NCBI GenBank assembly: GCA_016932035.1
Contig: JAFGDR010000010.1
Location: 1-55,030, forward strand
Direction of reading: 5' to 3'
From: Candidatus Cloacimonadota bacterium
Lineage (GTDB): Bacteria > Cloacimonadota > Cloacimonadia > JGIOTU-2
DNA length: 55,030 bases
This document shows positions 36,298-44,811 of the stretch, piece after piece (within the stretch, counting starts at the first letter, position 1; each line of letters starts with the position of its first letter). The notes under the pieces were generated by a model. The model did no database searches and had not been told where the DNA came from. It was given only the letters and a program-made list of their open reading frames with translations. The position numbers and the translations under genes were made by a program.

Positions 36298-37479
36298 ATG
36301 GCAAATAATCAACGTAAAAGATACAAGAAAAAAACCTCCAAAAAGAAAGAGGATAATGCCCTTCAGAAATTTAAGGGATTACTTGCAATTGCTGCTTTTA
36401 TAATTATTGTCTTTATTGTCTGGCAGGTGATCGTCGCACTGCAAAAACCTCAAAAAGATGGCACCCTTATCGTACCTGAGGATACAACAGAGGTTGAGGG
36501 TGTGGGTAACATTATCGACTATGCGCTGAACCGTCTTGAGATTCCTGAGCAATTCATCAAAACATATGAAATCGATGGTAAAACCTATAAAGAGATCACG
36601 ATCAATTCGAACCAGCTCAGCTTGACGATAAGTAATATTTTCATAACAGATAAAATTGAGGAAAAAGGGGGACAGATTCTCAATGTGAATGAATCTGATG
36701 ATGGAAACAAGGTCGAGATGGAGATCTTCGATCCTGCTGAGAAGAAGTACTATATTCTCATTCTGAAAAATGATGTGTCCGGTCTTTATGACAAGATCAC
36801 AGAACTTTCTATTATTATCGATGATTTCGGCTATTTTAACGGTCCCCTTCTCGACGAATTCCTGGCTCTTGATAAATCTATAACATTTGCCATACTTCCC
36901 GATCTCCCGTTCAGCGAAGAGGTCATGCACAAAGCATATAACCAGGGAAGAGCAAGTATTATTCATGTGCCTATGGAACCGGAAACCTATCCTAAGGATG
37001 ATCCGGGAAAAGATGCGATCTATGTTAATCTGACCGAGAACGAGATCAAAAAACAGATGAAAAAATTTATCAAACAGCTTCCCCTTTGCATCGGTGCAAA
37101 CAACCATATGGGCTCGCTTGCCACACAGCATGAGTATGTGATGAAGCCGGTTCTCGAAGTTCTTAAAGATAATGATATGTATTTTATCGACAGCAGAACA
37201 TCTGCAAAAACGGTCGGATATTCCCTGGCAGAAGATATGAATATCCCAACCTGTCAAAGGGACATCTTTCTGGACGCAGGAGAATATGAGGACAGATCCG
37301 CAGCAAAAGCACATGATATTTTTAACCTTGCAGCAAAAAAGGATAAAATCGTAGTTATCTCTCATGCAAAGAAAGAAAGCCTCGAAGAGTTGAAAAAGAT
37401 ACTGATCGATCTGCAGGATAGCAATATTAAACTTGTTCCGATTTCGGAAATAGTACTTCCCGAGGAATATGTTCTATGA
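36298..37479 (+). CDS. Divergent polysaccharide deacetylase family protein (DUF610/YibQ-like)
   Basis: 393 aa. A Lys-rich N-terminus is followed by one transmembrane helix (residues about 28-48), a spacer domain (about 75-160), then the divergent polysaccharide deacetylase domain: LSIIIDDFGYFN (Asp-Asp), IIHVPMEPETYP, NNHMGSLATQ, DSRTSAKTVG and IVVISHAKKES. The family has a NodB-like fold, is usually periplasmic, and its substrate is not established. It leads the operon with uppP, scpB, holA and era, overlapping uppP by 4 bp. Confidence 0.85.
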   Translation: MANNQRKRYKKKTSKKKEDNALQKFKGLLAIAAFIIIVFIVWQVIVALQKPQKDGTLIVPEDTTEVEGVGNIIDYALNRLEIPEQFIKTYEIDGKTYKEITINSNQLSLTISNIFITDKIEEKGGQILNVNESDDGNKVEMEIFDPAEKKYYILILKNDVSGLYDKITELSIIIDDFGYFNGPLLDEFLALDKSITFAILPDLPFSEEVMHKAYNQGRASIIHVPMEPETYPKDDPGKDAIYVNLTENEIKKQMKKFIKQLPLCIGANNHMGSLATQHEYVMKPVLEVLKDNDMYFIDSRTSAKTVGYSLAEDMNIPTCQRDIFLDAGEYEDRSAAKAHDIFNLAAKKDKIVVISHAKKESLEELKKILIDLQDSNIKLVPISEIVLPEEYVL

Positions 37480-38273
37480 CATGGCTGAAATCCTTGATCC
37501 TTGGTATTGTTCAGGGACTGACAGAATTCCTCCCGGTAAGCAGCTCTGGGCATCTTGTCATTTTTCAGAAGATTCTGAAATTTAATGATCCGGGTGTTCT
37601 CTTTGAGATTGCCGTACATCTCGGAACTCTTGTCGCTGTTATTATCTATTTCAGAAAAGATATCTGGGCAATTATTCAATCGATATTTATCTGGGAAAAG
37701 GATGCTTCCGACAAAATAAAAAACGCCCATCATCTTCTTCTTCATTTGATCATTGCCTCGGCTGTGACTGCATTTATAGGATTCACTTTCAAGGAAAAGC
37801 TGGAATCTCTATTTGAGAATACACTCCTTGTTGGTTTTATGCTGATCGTCACTGGGGGGGTACTCTTTGTTTCCGATAAGATAAAGAATACAACAAAGAA
37901 TAAAATGAGCGTACCCTCATCCCTTCTTGTTGGTTTTGCACAAAGTGTGGCTATTATTCCGGGAATTTCTCGTTCCGGGGCGACAATTACAACCGGTATC
38001 TTTACTGGCAGAACCCGTGACCTTGCCACAAGGTTTTCATTCCTTCTTTCTATACCTGCGATCCTTGGTGCAACGCTTCTGAAATTCAAAGACCTCAGCT
38101 CTGCTATCTCAAGCGGAACAATGGGAATCAACTTTATACTCGGCGGCATCGCTGCAGCGATCGTTGGTTACTTCGCCATTGCGGTACTCATAAAAATGAT
38201 CAAAAGATCAAAGTTGTACTACTTCTCTATCTACTGCTGGATTATCGGCATCATTACTATTTTCTTTATATAA
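37476..38273 (+). CDS. uppP: Undecaprenyl-diphosphatase (BacA/UppP)
   Basis: 265 aa, about eight membrane segments. The signature motifs GIVQGLTEFLPVSSSGHLVI (Glu/Ser/His, catalytic) and IIPGISRSGATITTG are intact. It dephosphorylates C55-PP to C55-P, recycling the lipid carrier made by UppS. It sits 3 bp before scpB. Confidence 0.96.
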   Translation: MTWLKSLILGIVQGLTEFLPVSSSGHLVIFQKILKFNDPGVLFEIAVHLGTLVAVIIYFRKDIWAIIQSIFIWEKDASDKIKNAHHLLLHLIIASAVTAFIGFTFKEKLESLFENTLLVGFMLIVTGGVLFVSDKIKNTTKNKMSVPSSLLVGFAQSVAIIPGISRSGATITTGIFTGRTRDLATRFSFLLSIPAILGATLLKFKDLSSAISSGTMGINFILGGIAAAIVGYFAIAVLIKMIKRSKLYYFSIYCWIIGIITIFFI

Positions 38274-38276
38274 ATT

Positions 38277-38876
38277 ATGACACAGAATATTAAAAAATCT
38301 ATCGAAGTTCTAGTTTTTGCATCAGAAAAGCCCATCTCTGCAGAACAAATAGCAGGATTTCTCAGCATTGAAAACAGCAAAGAGATAGAAAGCCTTATCG
38401 AAAAACTCAATCTTGAATACAGCGACCAGGGACGCACATTCTGCATCAGGAAAGTTGCCGGTGGCTATAAATTTGCAACAGATAAGCAATACTATCACCT
38501 GATCGAGCGCCTCTATGAAGAAAAGAAGGACGTCAGCTTGACCTCTTCCGCACTCGAAGTCCTCGCAATTGTCGCTTATCATCAACCTATTACTCGTCCA
38601 AAAGTTGATGCCATCAGAGGAGTGAATTCTCAATATCATATCAAGAACCTGCTGGAAGTTAAATTCATTAAAATTGCCGGAAGGATGAAAACCTTTGGGC
38701 GACCTCTCCTTTATGCCACGACCGATAGATTTCTCGAATTCTTCGGGCTCAACTCTATAGAAGATCTTCCCAATCTCCACCAGATACGTGAACTCATGGC
38801 GACGGATATTGCAGAACCACAAAATATGAAAGAAAAAGAACAGCTCGAACTTCTAACCGAAGAATCTGATGAATAA
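38277..38876 (+). CDS. scpB: Segregation and condensation protein B
   Basis: 199 aa. Two winged-helix domains typical of ScpB are visible, with KSIEVLVFASEKPISAEQIA, CIRKVAGGYKFATDKQY, SSALEVLAIVAYHQPITRPK and GRPLLYATTDRFLEFFGLNS. It partners ScpA and SMC in chromosome condensation. No scpA lies next to it, which is unusual because the two are often adjacent. It overlaps holA by 8 bp. Confidence 0.94.
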   Translation: MTQNIKKSIEVLVFASEKPISAEQIAGFLSIENSKEIESLIEKLNLEYSDQGRTFCIRKVAGGYKFATDKQYYHLIERLYEEKKDVSLTSSALEVLAIVAYHQPITRPKVDAIRGVNSQYHIKNLLEVKFIKIAGRMKTFGRPLLYATTDRFLEFFGLNSIEDLPNLHQIRELMATDIAEPQNMKEKEQLELLTEESDE

Positions 38877-39879
38877 AAAACTCAAATACTGGGACTTAAA
38901 GGCAGAAGTTCAAAAGGGAATATTTCATAATAACTACTTTTTTACCGACGATGAGAGCTACCTTAAGGATAAAGCATTTGCACTCCTCAAGGATGCCCTC
39001 GTTCCTTTAAATGTTATCGATTTCAATTATGAGATCTTCTATGGTGAGGAAACAAAAGCCAATGAAGTGATGGAAGCTCTGCAAAGTCCCCCCATGCTTT
39101 CGGACACGAAACTTGTTATCCTCAGAAATTTCCAGACAATGCATATTACCTATAAGAAAAAAATAGTCGACTATCTTCAAAAACCCATTAAAGAAGCAGT
39201 TCTGGTAATCGAAGCGGATAAGGTAAACACCTACTCCGGACTCTACGCAAAGATAGCAAAGCTGGCTGATACATATTATTTTTATCACCCATATAATGAA
39301 AGCGAAGCGATCAGGTTCCTCAGAGAGGAATCCGTCGCCCTTAATAAATCAATCGATAATGATGCAGCACGGATCATGGTTGATTATATCGGGCTGGATT
39401 GCCAGGAACTTCACAGCGAACTCGAAAAAGTCGCCCTTTATTCAGGCGGGAGAAATCACATCACTCCTGAGGATGTTCAAGCATGCATAGGAGCGTCAAA
39501 AGGGAATACGATTTACGAACTTCAGGGAGCCCTTACGCAGCGAAATTTCCAACAGGCAATGAAAGTCCTGGAAAACTTGATGGCGAATAATATGTCGCCT
39601 GTACTTATTGTGATCATGCTGACGCGATTCTATACAACGCTTTGGGATATCCTCATACAACGATTCCAGCAGAACAGATCAAAGACGGAGATCGAACGGA
39701 CACTTGGAAATTGGAATACAAAATCCTTTATGAATGCTGCTGAATTCTACTCACTTGAAAATTTCGATGAAATATTCGCCCTCTTGCTCGAAGCAGACAG
39801 AAAACTCAAATCAGTCGATACCAAATTAAACAAAACGATCCTCGAGATGATGATCTATAAAATGTGTAAAGATGTCTGA
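38869..39879 (+). CDS. holA: DNA polymerase III delta subunit
   Basis: 336 aa. The three-domain clamp-loader delta layout is visible: NNYFFTDDESYLKDKAFALL, LSDTKLVILRNFQT, AVLVIEADKVNTYSGLYAKI, IMVDYIGLDCQELHSELEKV and a C-terminal helical collar (LEADRKLKSVDTKLNKTILE). Delta opens the beta clamp. It overlaps scpB and era by 8 bp each. Confidence 0.92.
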   Translation: MNKKLKYWDLKAEVQKGIFHNNYFFTDDESYLKDKAFALLKDALVPLNVIDFNYEIFYGEETKANEVMEALQSPPMLSDTKLVILRNFQTMHITYKKKIVDYLQKPIKEAVLVIEADKVNTYSGLYAKIAKLADTYYFYHPYNESEAIRFLREESVALNKSIDNDAARIMVDYIGLDCQELHSELEKVALYSGGRNHITPEDVQACIGASKGNTIYELQGALTQRNFQQAMKVLENLMANNMSPVLIVIMLTRFYTTLWDILIQRFQQNRSKTEIERTLGNWNTKSFMNAAEFYSLENFDEIFALLLEADRKLKSVDTKLNKTILEMMIYKMCKDV

Positions 39880-40765
39880 ACAGCTGAATTTTAAAGCGGG
39901 ATTCGTCTCGATAATCGGCAAACCGAATGTTGGTAAATCCACCCTGATGAATGCTTTTCTTGGTGAAAAACTTTCCATTACAACGCCCAAACCTCAGACC
40001 ACACGTCAGAATCTACTTGGTATTCTCTCCCACGATGAGTACCAAATCGTTTTTATTGATACTCCCGGCTTTCTGAAACCCCGATACCTCTTGCAGGAGA
40101 AAATGCAGACCTCGATATCGGAAGCGCTCAAGGATGCGGAAGTCCTTCTTTTTATCATCGATATCGAGACATTTCCTACGGAATATGACACACAGGTGAG
40201 TGGTATTATCCTGAAATCGAAAATTCCTAAACTGGCAGTCATTAACAAGATCGATCATGAAAAAAACCAGGAAGTCCTTGCTGAAGCAAATACCACACTC
40301 ACCGATTGGGGTTTTGAAAATATCTTTCTTATTTCAGCAAAAAAGGGCATCGGGATAAGTGAATTGCTGGAAAAAATTCTCGTACTTCTCCCGATTCATC
40401 CGCCATATTATCCTATTGATAATATTTCAGACCGCAACATGCGTTTCTTCGCGCAGGAGATCATTCGCGAGAAAATCTTCCTTCATCTTCACCAGGAAAT
40501 TCCCTATTCCACTGCAGTTACGGTGGACATGTACGAAGAAGAAGAGGATAGGGCAGAAGTGTGGGCAAATATTTTTGTGGAATCACATTCGCAGAAAAAG
40601 ATCATTATCGGCAAAAACGGAGAAATGATAAAAGAGATACGCCTCGCTGCACAGCGCGATATTCATTACCTTACTCAAAAGAAAATACGGCTTAATCTCT
40701 GGATTAAAATTCGTAAAAACTGGCGAAAAAAAGAACGAGTCCTCAAAGAGTTCGGATATAAGTAA
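39872..40765 (+). CDS. era: GTPase Era
   Basis: 297 aa. GTPase motifs G1 GKPNVGKST, G3 DTPG and G4 NKID, with SAKKGIGI as G5, are followed by the KH domain (IIIGKNGEMIKEIRLAAQRD). Era binds 16S rRNA near its 3' end and checks 30S maturation. It is the last gene of the deacetylase-uppP-scpB-holA-era unit; no terminator hairpin with a T tract is obvious directly after it. Confidence 0.95.
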   Translation: MSEQLNFKAGFVSIIGKPNVGKSTLMNAFLGEKLSITTPKPQTTRQNLLGILSHDEYQIVFIDTPGFLKPRYLLQEKMQTSISEALKDAEVLLFIIDIETFPTEYDTQVSGIILKSKIPKLAVINKIDHEKNQEVLAEANTTLTDWGFENIFLISAKKGIGISELLEKILVLLPIHPPYYPIDNISDRNMRFFAQEIIREKIFLHLHQEIPYSTAVTVDMYEEEEDRAEVWANIFVESHSQKKIIIGKNGEMIKEIRLAAQRDIHYLTQKKIRLNLWIKIRKNWRKKERVLKEFGYK

Positions 40766-40838
40766 AAGAACCTTCGGTAATTTCTAAATCCTAATTTCTA
40801 ATGACAAATAAAATGTCAAATGACAAATTTCAAAATAA

Positions 40839-40869
40839 ATGTCACACAGAGCCTGTCGAAGTGCGACAT
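40839..40869 (-). repeat. Short palindromic element, copy 1
   Basis: Stem ATGTC-a-CAC (40839-40847) / GTG-c-GACAT (40861-40869). On the minus strand the core reads CACTTCGACAGGCTCTGTG. It resembles the CTTCGACA-GCTCAG core I remember from intergenic DNA of many unrelated genomes. Confidence 0.5.
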
Positions 40870-40884
40870 GAAAAGCTTCATATC

Positions 40885-40913
40885 TCTCAGTCTTCGAAAT
40901 GCTCAGACTGAGA
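40885..40913 (+). repeat. Short palindromic element, copy 2 (inverted relative to copy 1)
   Basis: Perfect 8-bp stem TCTCAGTC (40885-40892) / GACTGAGA (40906-40913). The loop TTCGAAATGCTCA matches the copy 1 core TTCGACAGGCTCT at 10 of 13 positions when copy 1 is read on the minus strand. Confidence 0.5.
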
Positions 40914-40936
40914 TTAATACTAAACATCCATAAATT

Positions 40937-40963
40937 TTGACAAAATATTCTCAATATACAATT
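40937..40963 (+). promoter_or_regulatory. Possible promoter of the deoxynucleoside kinase gene
   Basis: TTGACA (40937-40942) is followed by TACAAT (40957-40962) with a 14-nt spacer, shorter than the usual 17. The ATG lies 85 nt after the box start and has an AGAGGA ribosome-binding site. Confidence 0.35.
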
Positions 40964-41021
40964 CTGCTTGTGAATTCCAGAAATTAATCATCACGTAAGA
41001 ATAGATCGCAGAGGATCGCAC

Positions 41022-41708
41022 ATGATCAGAGCAAAAGATTTCCACCGTATTAATGACCCAGACGGCTCAACCGAAGATCACTATTTCGTTGCAATCGCCG
41101 GCAATATCGGTGTGGGCAAAACCACCATGACCGAACTTATCAGCAAAAAACTGGAGTGGGAAGCATACTACGAACCGGTCATTACCAATCCCTACCTCGA
41201 CGACTTCTACAAAGACATGAAACGATGGAGCTTCCACCTGCAGGTGTACTTCCTCTCAAAGCGATTTGAGATGCAGAAAAAGATTGTCGAAAACAACATC
41301 TCGTGCATCCAGGACAGAACCATCTACGAAGATGCAGAAATCTTTGCGCGCACCCTGTTCAAAAACGGCTCCATGACCGAACGGGATTTCGAGAATTACC
41401 AGGACCTTTTCAAGAATATGACCTACTACCTGCAGGATCCAGACCTGATCGTGTACCTGCGTGCCGATGTGGATGAACTGGTCGAGCGCATACGGCAGCG
41501 TGGACGTGAAAGCGAAAAAACCATTGCCAAAAGCTACCTGCAGGAATTGAACGACGCCTACGAAAGCTGGATCCCCCGTGCGAAAAAAATGACACAAGTG
41601 CTGGAAATTAATACAAACAATTGTACTGAAGAGGAAATTATTGCCCAGGCAGAACGGATTATTGAAAGAATCGAGGAATTCTGCCCACCGTCGATTTTTG
41701 ATAGGTAG
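41022..41708 (+). CDS. Deoxynucleoside kinase family protein (dAdo/dGuo kinase-like)
   Basis: 228 aa. P-loop GNIGVGKTT (residues 27-35), the dNK motif QDRTIYEDAEIFA (the DRS-type sugar-binding site, here DRT), and a LID/Arg-rich LRADVDELVERIRQRGRESE. It phosphorylates deoxynucleosides for salvage. Codons here end in C or G far more often than in the neighbours; one sampled 60-nt stretch (41461-41520) is about 55% GC. This suggests high expression or a different origin. It is a single-gene unit convergent with the DUF998 gene. Confidence 0.88.
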   Translation: MIRAKDFHRINDPDGSTEDHYFVAIAGNIGVGKTTMTELISKKLEWEAYYEPVITNPYLDDFYKDMKRWSFHLQVYFLSKRFEMQKKIVENNISCIQDRTIYEDAEIFARTLFKNGSMTERDFENYQDLFKNMTYYLQDPDLIVYLRADVDELVERIRQRGRESEKTIAKSYLQELNDAYESWIPRAKKMTQVLEINTNNCTEEEIIAQAERIIERIEEFCPPSIFDR

Positions 41709-41913
41709 TATCTTTACCACAAAAAACACGAAAAGGCACAATAAATATTAAATATGTATTACGACTATTCTATCCACATTTCTTTCCGCTCAATCTCAGA
41801 GGTACATCCAAATTCCACTCAAGTGTTTACTTTTTGTTAACTCATACCTTTTTTGTCAAATGTTTTTTAATCCTCACCCATTCATGTCCTCCTAACGCTA
41901 GTCAGGAAAAGAA
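41709..41913. other. Convergent intergenic spacer
   Basis: 205 bp between the stops of the kinase and DUF998 genes. It begins with an ACCACAAAAAACACGAAAAG stretch, a low-complexity word common in intergenic DNA of some phyla (from memory). On minus, AGGAGG just after the DUF998 stop precedes an ATG (41885) that meets a stop after three codons. I see no convincing terminator or gene. Confidence 0.5.
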
Positions 41914-42576
41914 TTAAGTGGTATTTTTCTTCTTCATCAAATACACCGACAATGAGATTATCCAGCAGATCACCGTCAGGAAAACCAGCCACTCGAGAAA
42001 GGGATTCAACCAGAACGCAGGGCGTACATCCGGAACAGAAAGTGACCTGCCTGTTGCATACCCCAGCAATTTCGGAATGGTCAAAAAAGCGGCAAAAGCC
42101 AGCACAGTAATCCCGCCGGGAATGACCATCCATTTGGAGATCTTTTTCTGTGTATCAAAAAGGAAAATCAACGAAAAAAACAAAATCGTGATCAACCCGC
42201 CACGGAAAAAGACCATGGCGACCGGTACGTGAATGTGCATATTATTCATGGGGAACATGCCCACCAAACCGCATGCAATGCCTGTTATAACACCGAGTCC
42301 GGCAGCAATATACGCATAGAGTTTCTTTATGTACATGCCGAGCCCAAGCATAAACAACGCAAAGAGCATTCCGCCGATCATGAGCCCGATATTGAAAAGA
42401 GGTGCCAGCTGCGATACTCCTCTCTGCCCGAGCTCAGAAATGAAATGATTGAAGGGAGAATACAACTCCCCTTTTGTTCCATGATAAACAAGCGCTGTAA
42501 TTACTGAAACACATACGATCAATCCTCCACCAGCAAGACCGGTCATATACGTAACCTTTTTTATATCCACTTTCAT
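41914..42576 (-). CDS. DUF998 family integral membrane protein
   Basis: 220 aa with six predicted helices. The N-terminal LAGGGLIVCVSVITALVYHG, then YSPFNHFISELGQRGVSQLA and NIGLMIGGMLFALFMLGLGM match the DUF998 pattern (conserved S-x-L-G after the first helix). Function unknown. AGGAG precedes the ATG at a proper distance. Its codons are more C/G-ending than those of the polysaccharide locus, like the nearby kinase gene. It is divergent from the 82-aa membrane protein gene. Confidence 0.8.
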   Translation of the reverse strand: MKVDIKKVTYMTGLAGGGLIVCVSVITALVYHGTKGELYSPFNHFISELGQRGVSQLAPLFNIGLMIGGMLFALFMLGLGMYIKKLYAYIAAGLGVITGIACGLVGMFPMNNMHIHVPVAMVFFRGGLITILFFSLIFLFDTQKKISKWMVIPGGITVLAFAAFLTIPKLLGYATGRSLSVPDVRPAFWLNPFLEWLVFLTVICWIISLSVYLMKKKNTT

Positions 42577-42692
42577 TTTATCTCCTTCTTCTGAACTGAT
42601 TCTCGTGGACTATTTCTTCCCATATCAACTAATTTTGTGTAGTCCTCAAGCTCTAAATTGCATGAGTAGATGTAAGAGATATAACCATATTC

Positions 42693-42739
42693 TTGACACT
42701 AATTAGTTAAATAGCACCCTTTTTCGAAGAGAGGACATC
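42693..42739 (+). promoter_or_regulatory. Promoter region of the 82-aa membrane protein gene
   Basis: TTGACA (42693-42698) runs directly into a 10-bp palindrome ACTAATTAGT (42698-42707), a possible operator. GAGAGG lies 6 nt before the ATG at 42740. Confidence 0.35.
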
Positions 42740-42988
42740 ATGACAGATAAAGGCGCATTGCGATCGAATATGTACCAGGAGAATTCGCCGAAAAGGGAAC
42801 TCCTGAACACCAGTTCTGTAATCCTCGTGATCGGGCTTATGCTGGCTATCATTTCACTCCTTGCAGATGTTCTTGGTTTTGGTACATGGGGAGAATTCGG
42901 TACGCTTCAAACACTTGGGACTATTGTGGGAGTGATGTTAGTCATGATCGGATTGATCATCAAAATATTAGTGAATATCTTCTCCTGA
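42740..42988 (+). CDS. Small two-helix membrane protein of unknown function
   Basis: 82 aa. A polar N-terminus (residues 1-24) is followed by two hydrophobic helices, about 26-46 (SSVILVIGLMLAIISLLADV) and 56-81 (LQTLGTIVGVMLVMIGLIIK). It has its own TTGACA box and Shine-Dalgarno, and it stands alone between divergent DUF998 and convergent YcaQ-like genes. Helix content and translation signals make it a likely real gene. I recognise no family. Confidence 0.65.
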   Translation: MTDKGALRSNMYQENSPKRELLNTSSVILVIGLMLAIISLLADVLGFGTWGEFGTLQTLGTIVGVMLVMIGLIIKILVNIFS

Positions 42989-43006
42989 AAATCCAAAACC
43001 CATTAC

Positions 43007-44188
43007 CTAATACCCCATACCCTCAACCTCCTCACATTCATTAAAAATCATAAACTCTGTCAGCATCTTTTTGAATGAAGACAAAAATTCATCATACTCG
43101 TCAAACCCATCTTCAAAGACAATATTTTTAAGAATTAGCTTATTTGTTTTCCTGTCTGCTTTCGGATCGAGACGCCCGACTAGTTTATTCTTCCACAGGA
43201 TAGGGCACACAAAATAGCCGTATACACGTTTAGACGGCGTTACATAACATTCCAATGCATACTCAAAATCAAACAATCGGCGCATTCTATCGCGGAGAAT
43301 TATCAAATTATCAAAGGGAGAAAGGATGATTGTTCGTTTTGGTTCGGGAATCCTCTTAAGGTTTTCTATTGTTGATGGTAATGCATAGTAGGTGCTCTTC
43401 TCATCACCTTGGACAGAAATTTTAATGATCTCACCATTGCCGACCATTTCTTTGATCGTTTCGTGTATCAAAGCTGTGCTTGCAAGAAAAATATGATCTT
43501 TTACATCTTTTGCGGTTGCGATCCCGTAACTTTGCAGCGCTCTCTTCACAAGGAACCTGCCAAGTTCTGTACGTGACGGTAAGGTTGTATCGACATGAGG
43601 AGGCAAAACTCTTTCGGTTAAGTCGTAATACTTTTGGAATTTCCTGCGCTCAGCGATCATGAGCTTTCCCATGAACACGAGCATATTCAGCGCAAACCGC
43701 ACCTGTGTTGATTCCCATGGGAGATTCTTAGCTTTTTTGAATGAGATTCCGGGCAGTTCGAGATCCTTTGCCTGGCATGGTCCTTTTTCTCGAACCTCAG
43801 TCATGATGGGTTCGAAGAGGTAGCCGTACTTTTCCAGCCGATCCTTTTCCCATTTCGAATTCGGGTCATCGGCATTGTTCATTCTGTGCTGGTAGAAGCG
43901 GTAATTCCTCATGGGAAGGTATGATGCAGCATGTCCCCAGTATTCAAAAGTACGCTTGTCATCACGTTGAAGTTCGAGTAGCATTTCCGGATCATATTCC
44001 GGGTGCCTGTTCCATAGCGTATGATGATGGGCACGTTTAACAACTGAGAGTGTATCGAGTTGTACATAACCGAGATGGTCGATAATGTCATAAAGCCCAT
44101 TTTTGTCGGGTGTTATATTCGACACATCATTGAGAAGTTGCGTATGAAGCGCGAGATTTCGTGCTTCATCTTTTGAGAGTGTAATCAT
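43007..44188 (-). CDS. YcaQ-like winged-helix DNA glycosylase (HTH_42 family)
   Basis: 393 aa. It starts with a LSKDEARNLALHTQLL helix and contains GYVQLDTLSVVKRAHHHTLW, where Q43-L44-D45 matches the Q-Phi-D catalytic motif of E. coli YcaQ (AlkZ-type enzymes have Q-Phi-Q). The C-terminal half has IILSPFDNLIILRDRMRRLF and YGYFVCPILWKNKLVGRLDP, as in the family. YcaQ unhooks DNA interstrand crosslinks. The last residues (EVEGMGY) are encoded by GGTATGGGGTATTAGG, a low-complexity intergenic-type word, so the tail may be acquired sequence. It is 3 bp downstream of the NTF2-like gene. Confidence 0.85.
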   Translation of the reverse strand: MITLSKDEARNLALHTQLLNDVSNITPDKNGLYDIIDHLGYVQLDTLSVVKRAHHHTLWNRHPEYDPEMLLELQRDDKRTFEYWGHAASYLPMRNYRFYQHRMNNADDPNSKWEKDRLEKYGYLFEPIMTEVREKGPCQAKDLELPGISFKKAKNLPWESTQVRFALNMLVFMGKLMIAERRKFQKYYDLTERVLPPHVDTTLPSRTELGRFLVKRALQSYGIATAKDVKDHIFLASTALIHETIKEMVGNGEIIKISVQGDEKSTYYALPSTIENLKRIPEPKRTIILSPFDNLIILRDRMRRLFDFEYALECYVTPSKRVYGYFVCPILWKNKLVGRLDPKADRKTNKLILKNIVFEDGFDEYDEFLSSFKKMLTEFMIFNECEEVEGMGY

Positions 44189-44191
44189 CGA

Positions 44192-44626
44192 TTATTGTAC
44201 GGGAAAGGACTCACCTTCTTGCTGTTCTGATGAAGGAAAAGAGAGGTGCATCTGCCGGAAGAGCCATGAGCCGCTGATGCGTTCCAACACTGCGGTAAAT
44301 CGCACAAAAAGTGGAAGAACTTCTCCCCTAACGGTAACCTTTGCATCAAGATCGACAGCAGTCCATGCTACACTGCCTGCAGAATCCGCATTGAAGTTCT
44401 TAAGTTCAACCTCCATCTTTTCTGATTGTTCAAAATCACGCTTGACCGCCTTAATAAACTCATCGATCGATTCTACCTTCTCATCACGACCTGTTCCGAT
44501 AAAAAGAATATTCCCTTCATCAGGCAAAAATTTCATTATCTTCTCGATATCTTTTTGCTCGTAGGCAAGCCAGTAGCCCTCGAGGATATCTTCCAATCCT
44601 CTGTGCAATGCATGCTGTTCTTTCAT
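44192..44626 (-). CDS. SnoaL/NTF2-like protein
   Basis: 144 aa from the ATG at 44626, chosen because GGAGGA lies about 5 nt upstream; an ATG at 44659 would add 11 residues. The cone-shaped NTF2 fold pattern is visible: HRGLEDILEGYWLAYEQKDI, NILFIGTGRDEKVESIDEFI, SAGSVAWTAVDLDAKVTVRG and VRFTAVLERISGSWLFRQMH. Such proteins are ketosteroid-isomerase-like or ligand-binding, and no substrate can be inferred. It is probably co-transcribed with the YcaQ-like gene. Confidence 0.72.
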   Translation of the reverse strand: MKEQHALHRGLEDILEGYWLAYEQKDIEKIMKFLPDEGNILFIGTGRDEKVESIDEFIKAVKRDFEQSEKMEVELKNFNADSAGSVAWTAVDLDAKVTVRGEVLPLFVRFTAVLERISGSWLFRQMHLSFPSSEQQEGESFPVQ

Positions 44627-44791
44627 GGAATCCTCCGCATTTTGATATTGATTGCACATCGTTTATGGATATTTGGGCGTCAAGAAATTAATGGATATGA
44701 CCAAGAAGATGAATAATTTCTATGAATAGTCTTCGTTTTGTTGAGAAAAGATATACCTCTTATGATTTTATCAATTTCCCGAAGTGAATAG

Positions 44792-44811
44792 CCCGGAGAT
44801 TCATCTCGGGG
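44792..44811. repeat. Inverted repeat, 9-bp arms with one mismatch
   Basis: CCCGGAGAT (44792-44800) / ATCTCGGGG (44803-44811) with a 2-nt loop TC. Confidence 0.55.

Larger units (their letters stand above)
40766..41021 (+). other. Intergenic region with palindromic elements between era and the deoxynucleoside kinase gene
   Basis: 256 bp without a gene. From left to right: an A/T-rich stretch with repeated TGACAAAT/TGTCAAATGACAAAT words (40801-40830), two hairpins (40839-40869 and 40885-40913), a TTGACA at 40937-40942 with TACAAT 14 nt later, and the AGAGGA ribosome-binding site before 41022. Confidence 0.6.

Noticed and set aside
36379-37365. 328-codon open frame on the minus strand
   Set aside because: It is antisense to the divergent polysaccharide deacetylase gene, whose product has clear family motifs. 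The minus-strand translation is Cys/Phe/His-rich with no recognisable domain.
41876-41893. AGGAGG plus ATG on minus just beyond the DUF998 stop (and a nearby GTG frame of 11 codons)
   Set aside because: The ATG frame stops after three codons and the GTG frame after eleven. Probably chance or a decayed gene start; nothing supports a product.
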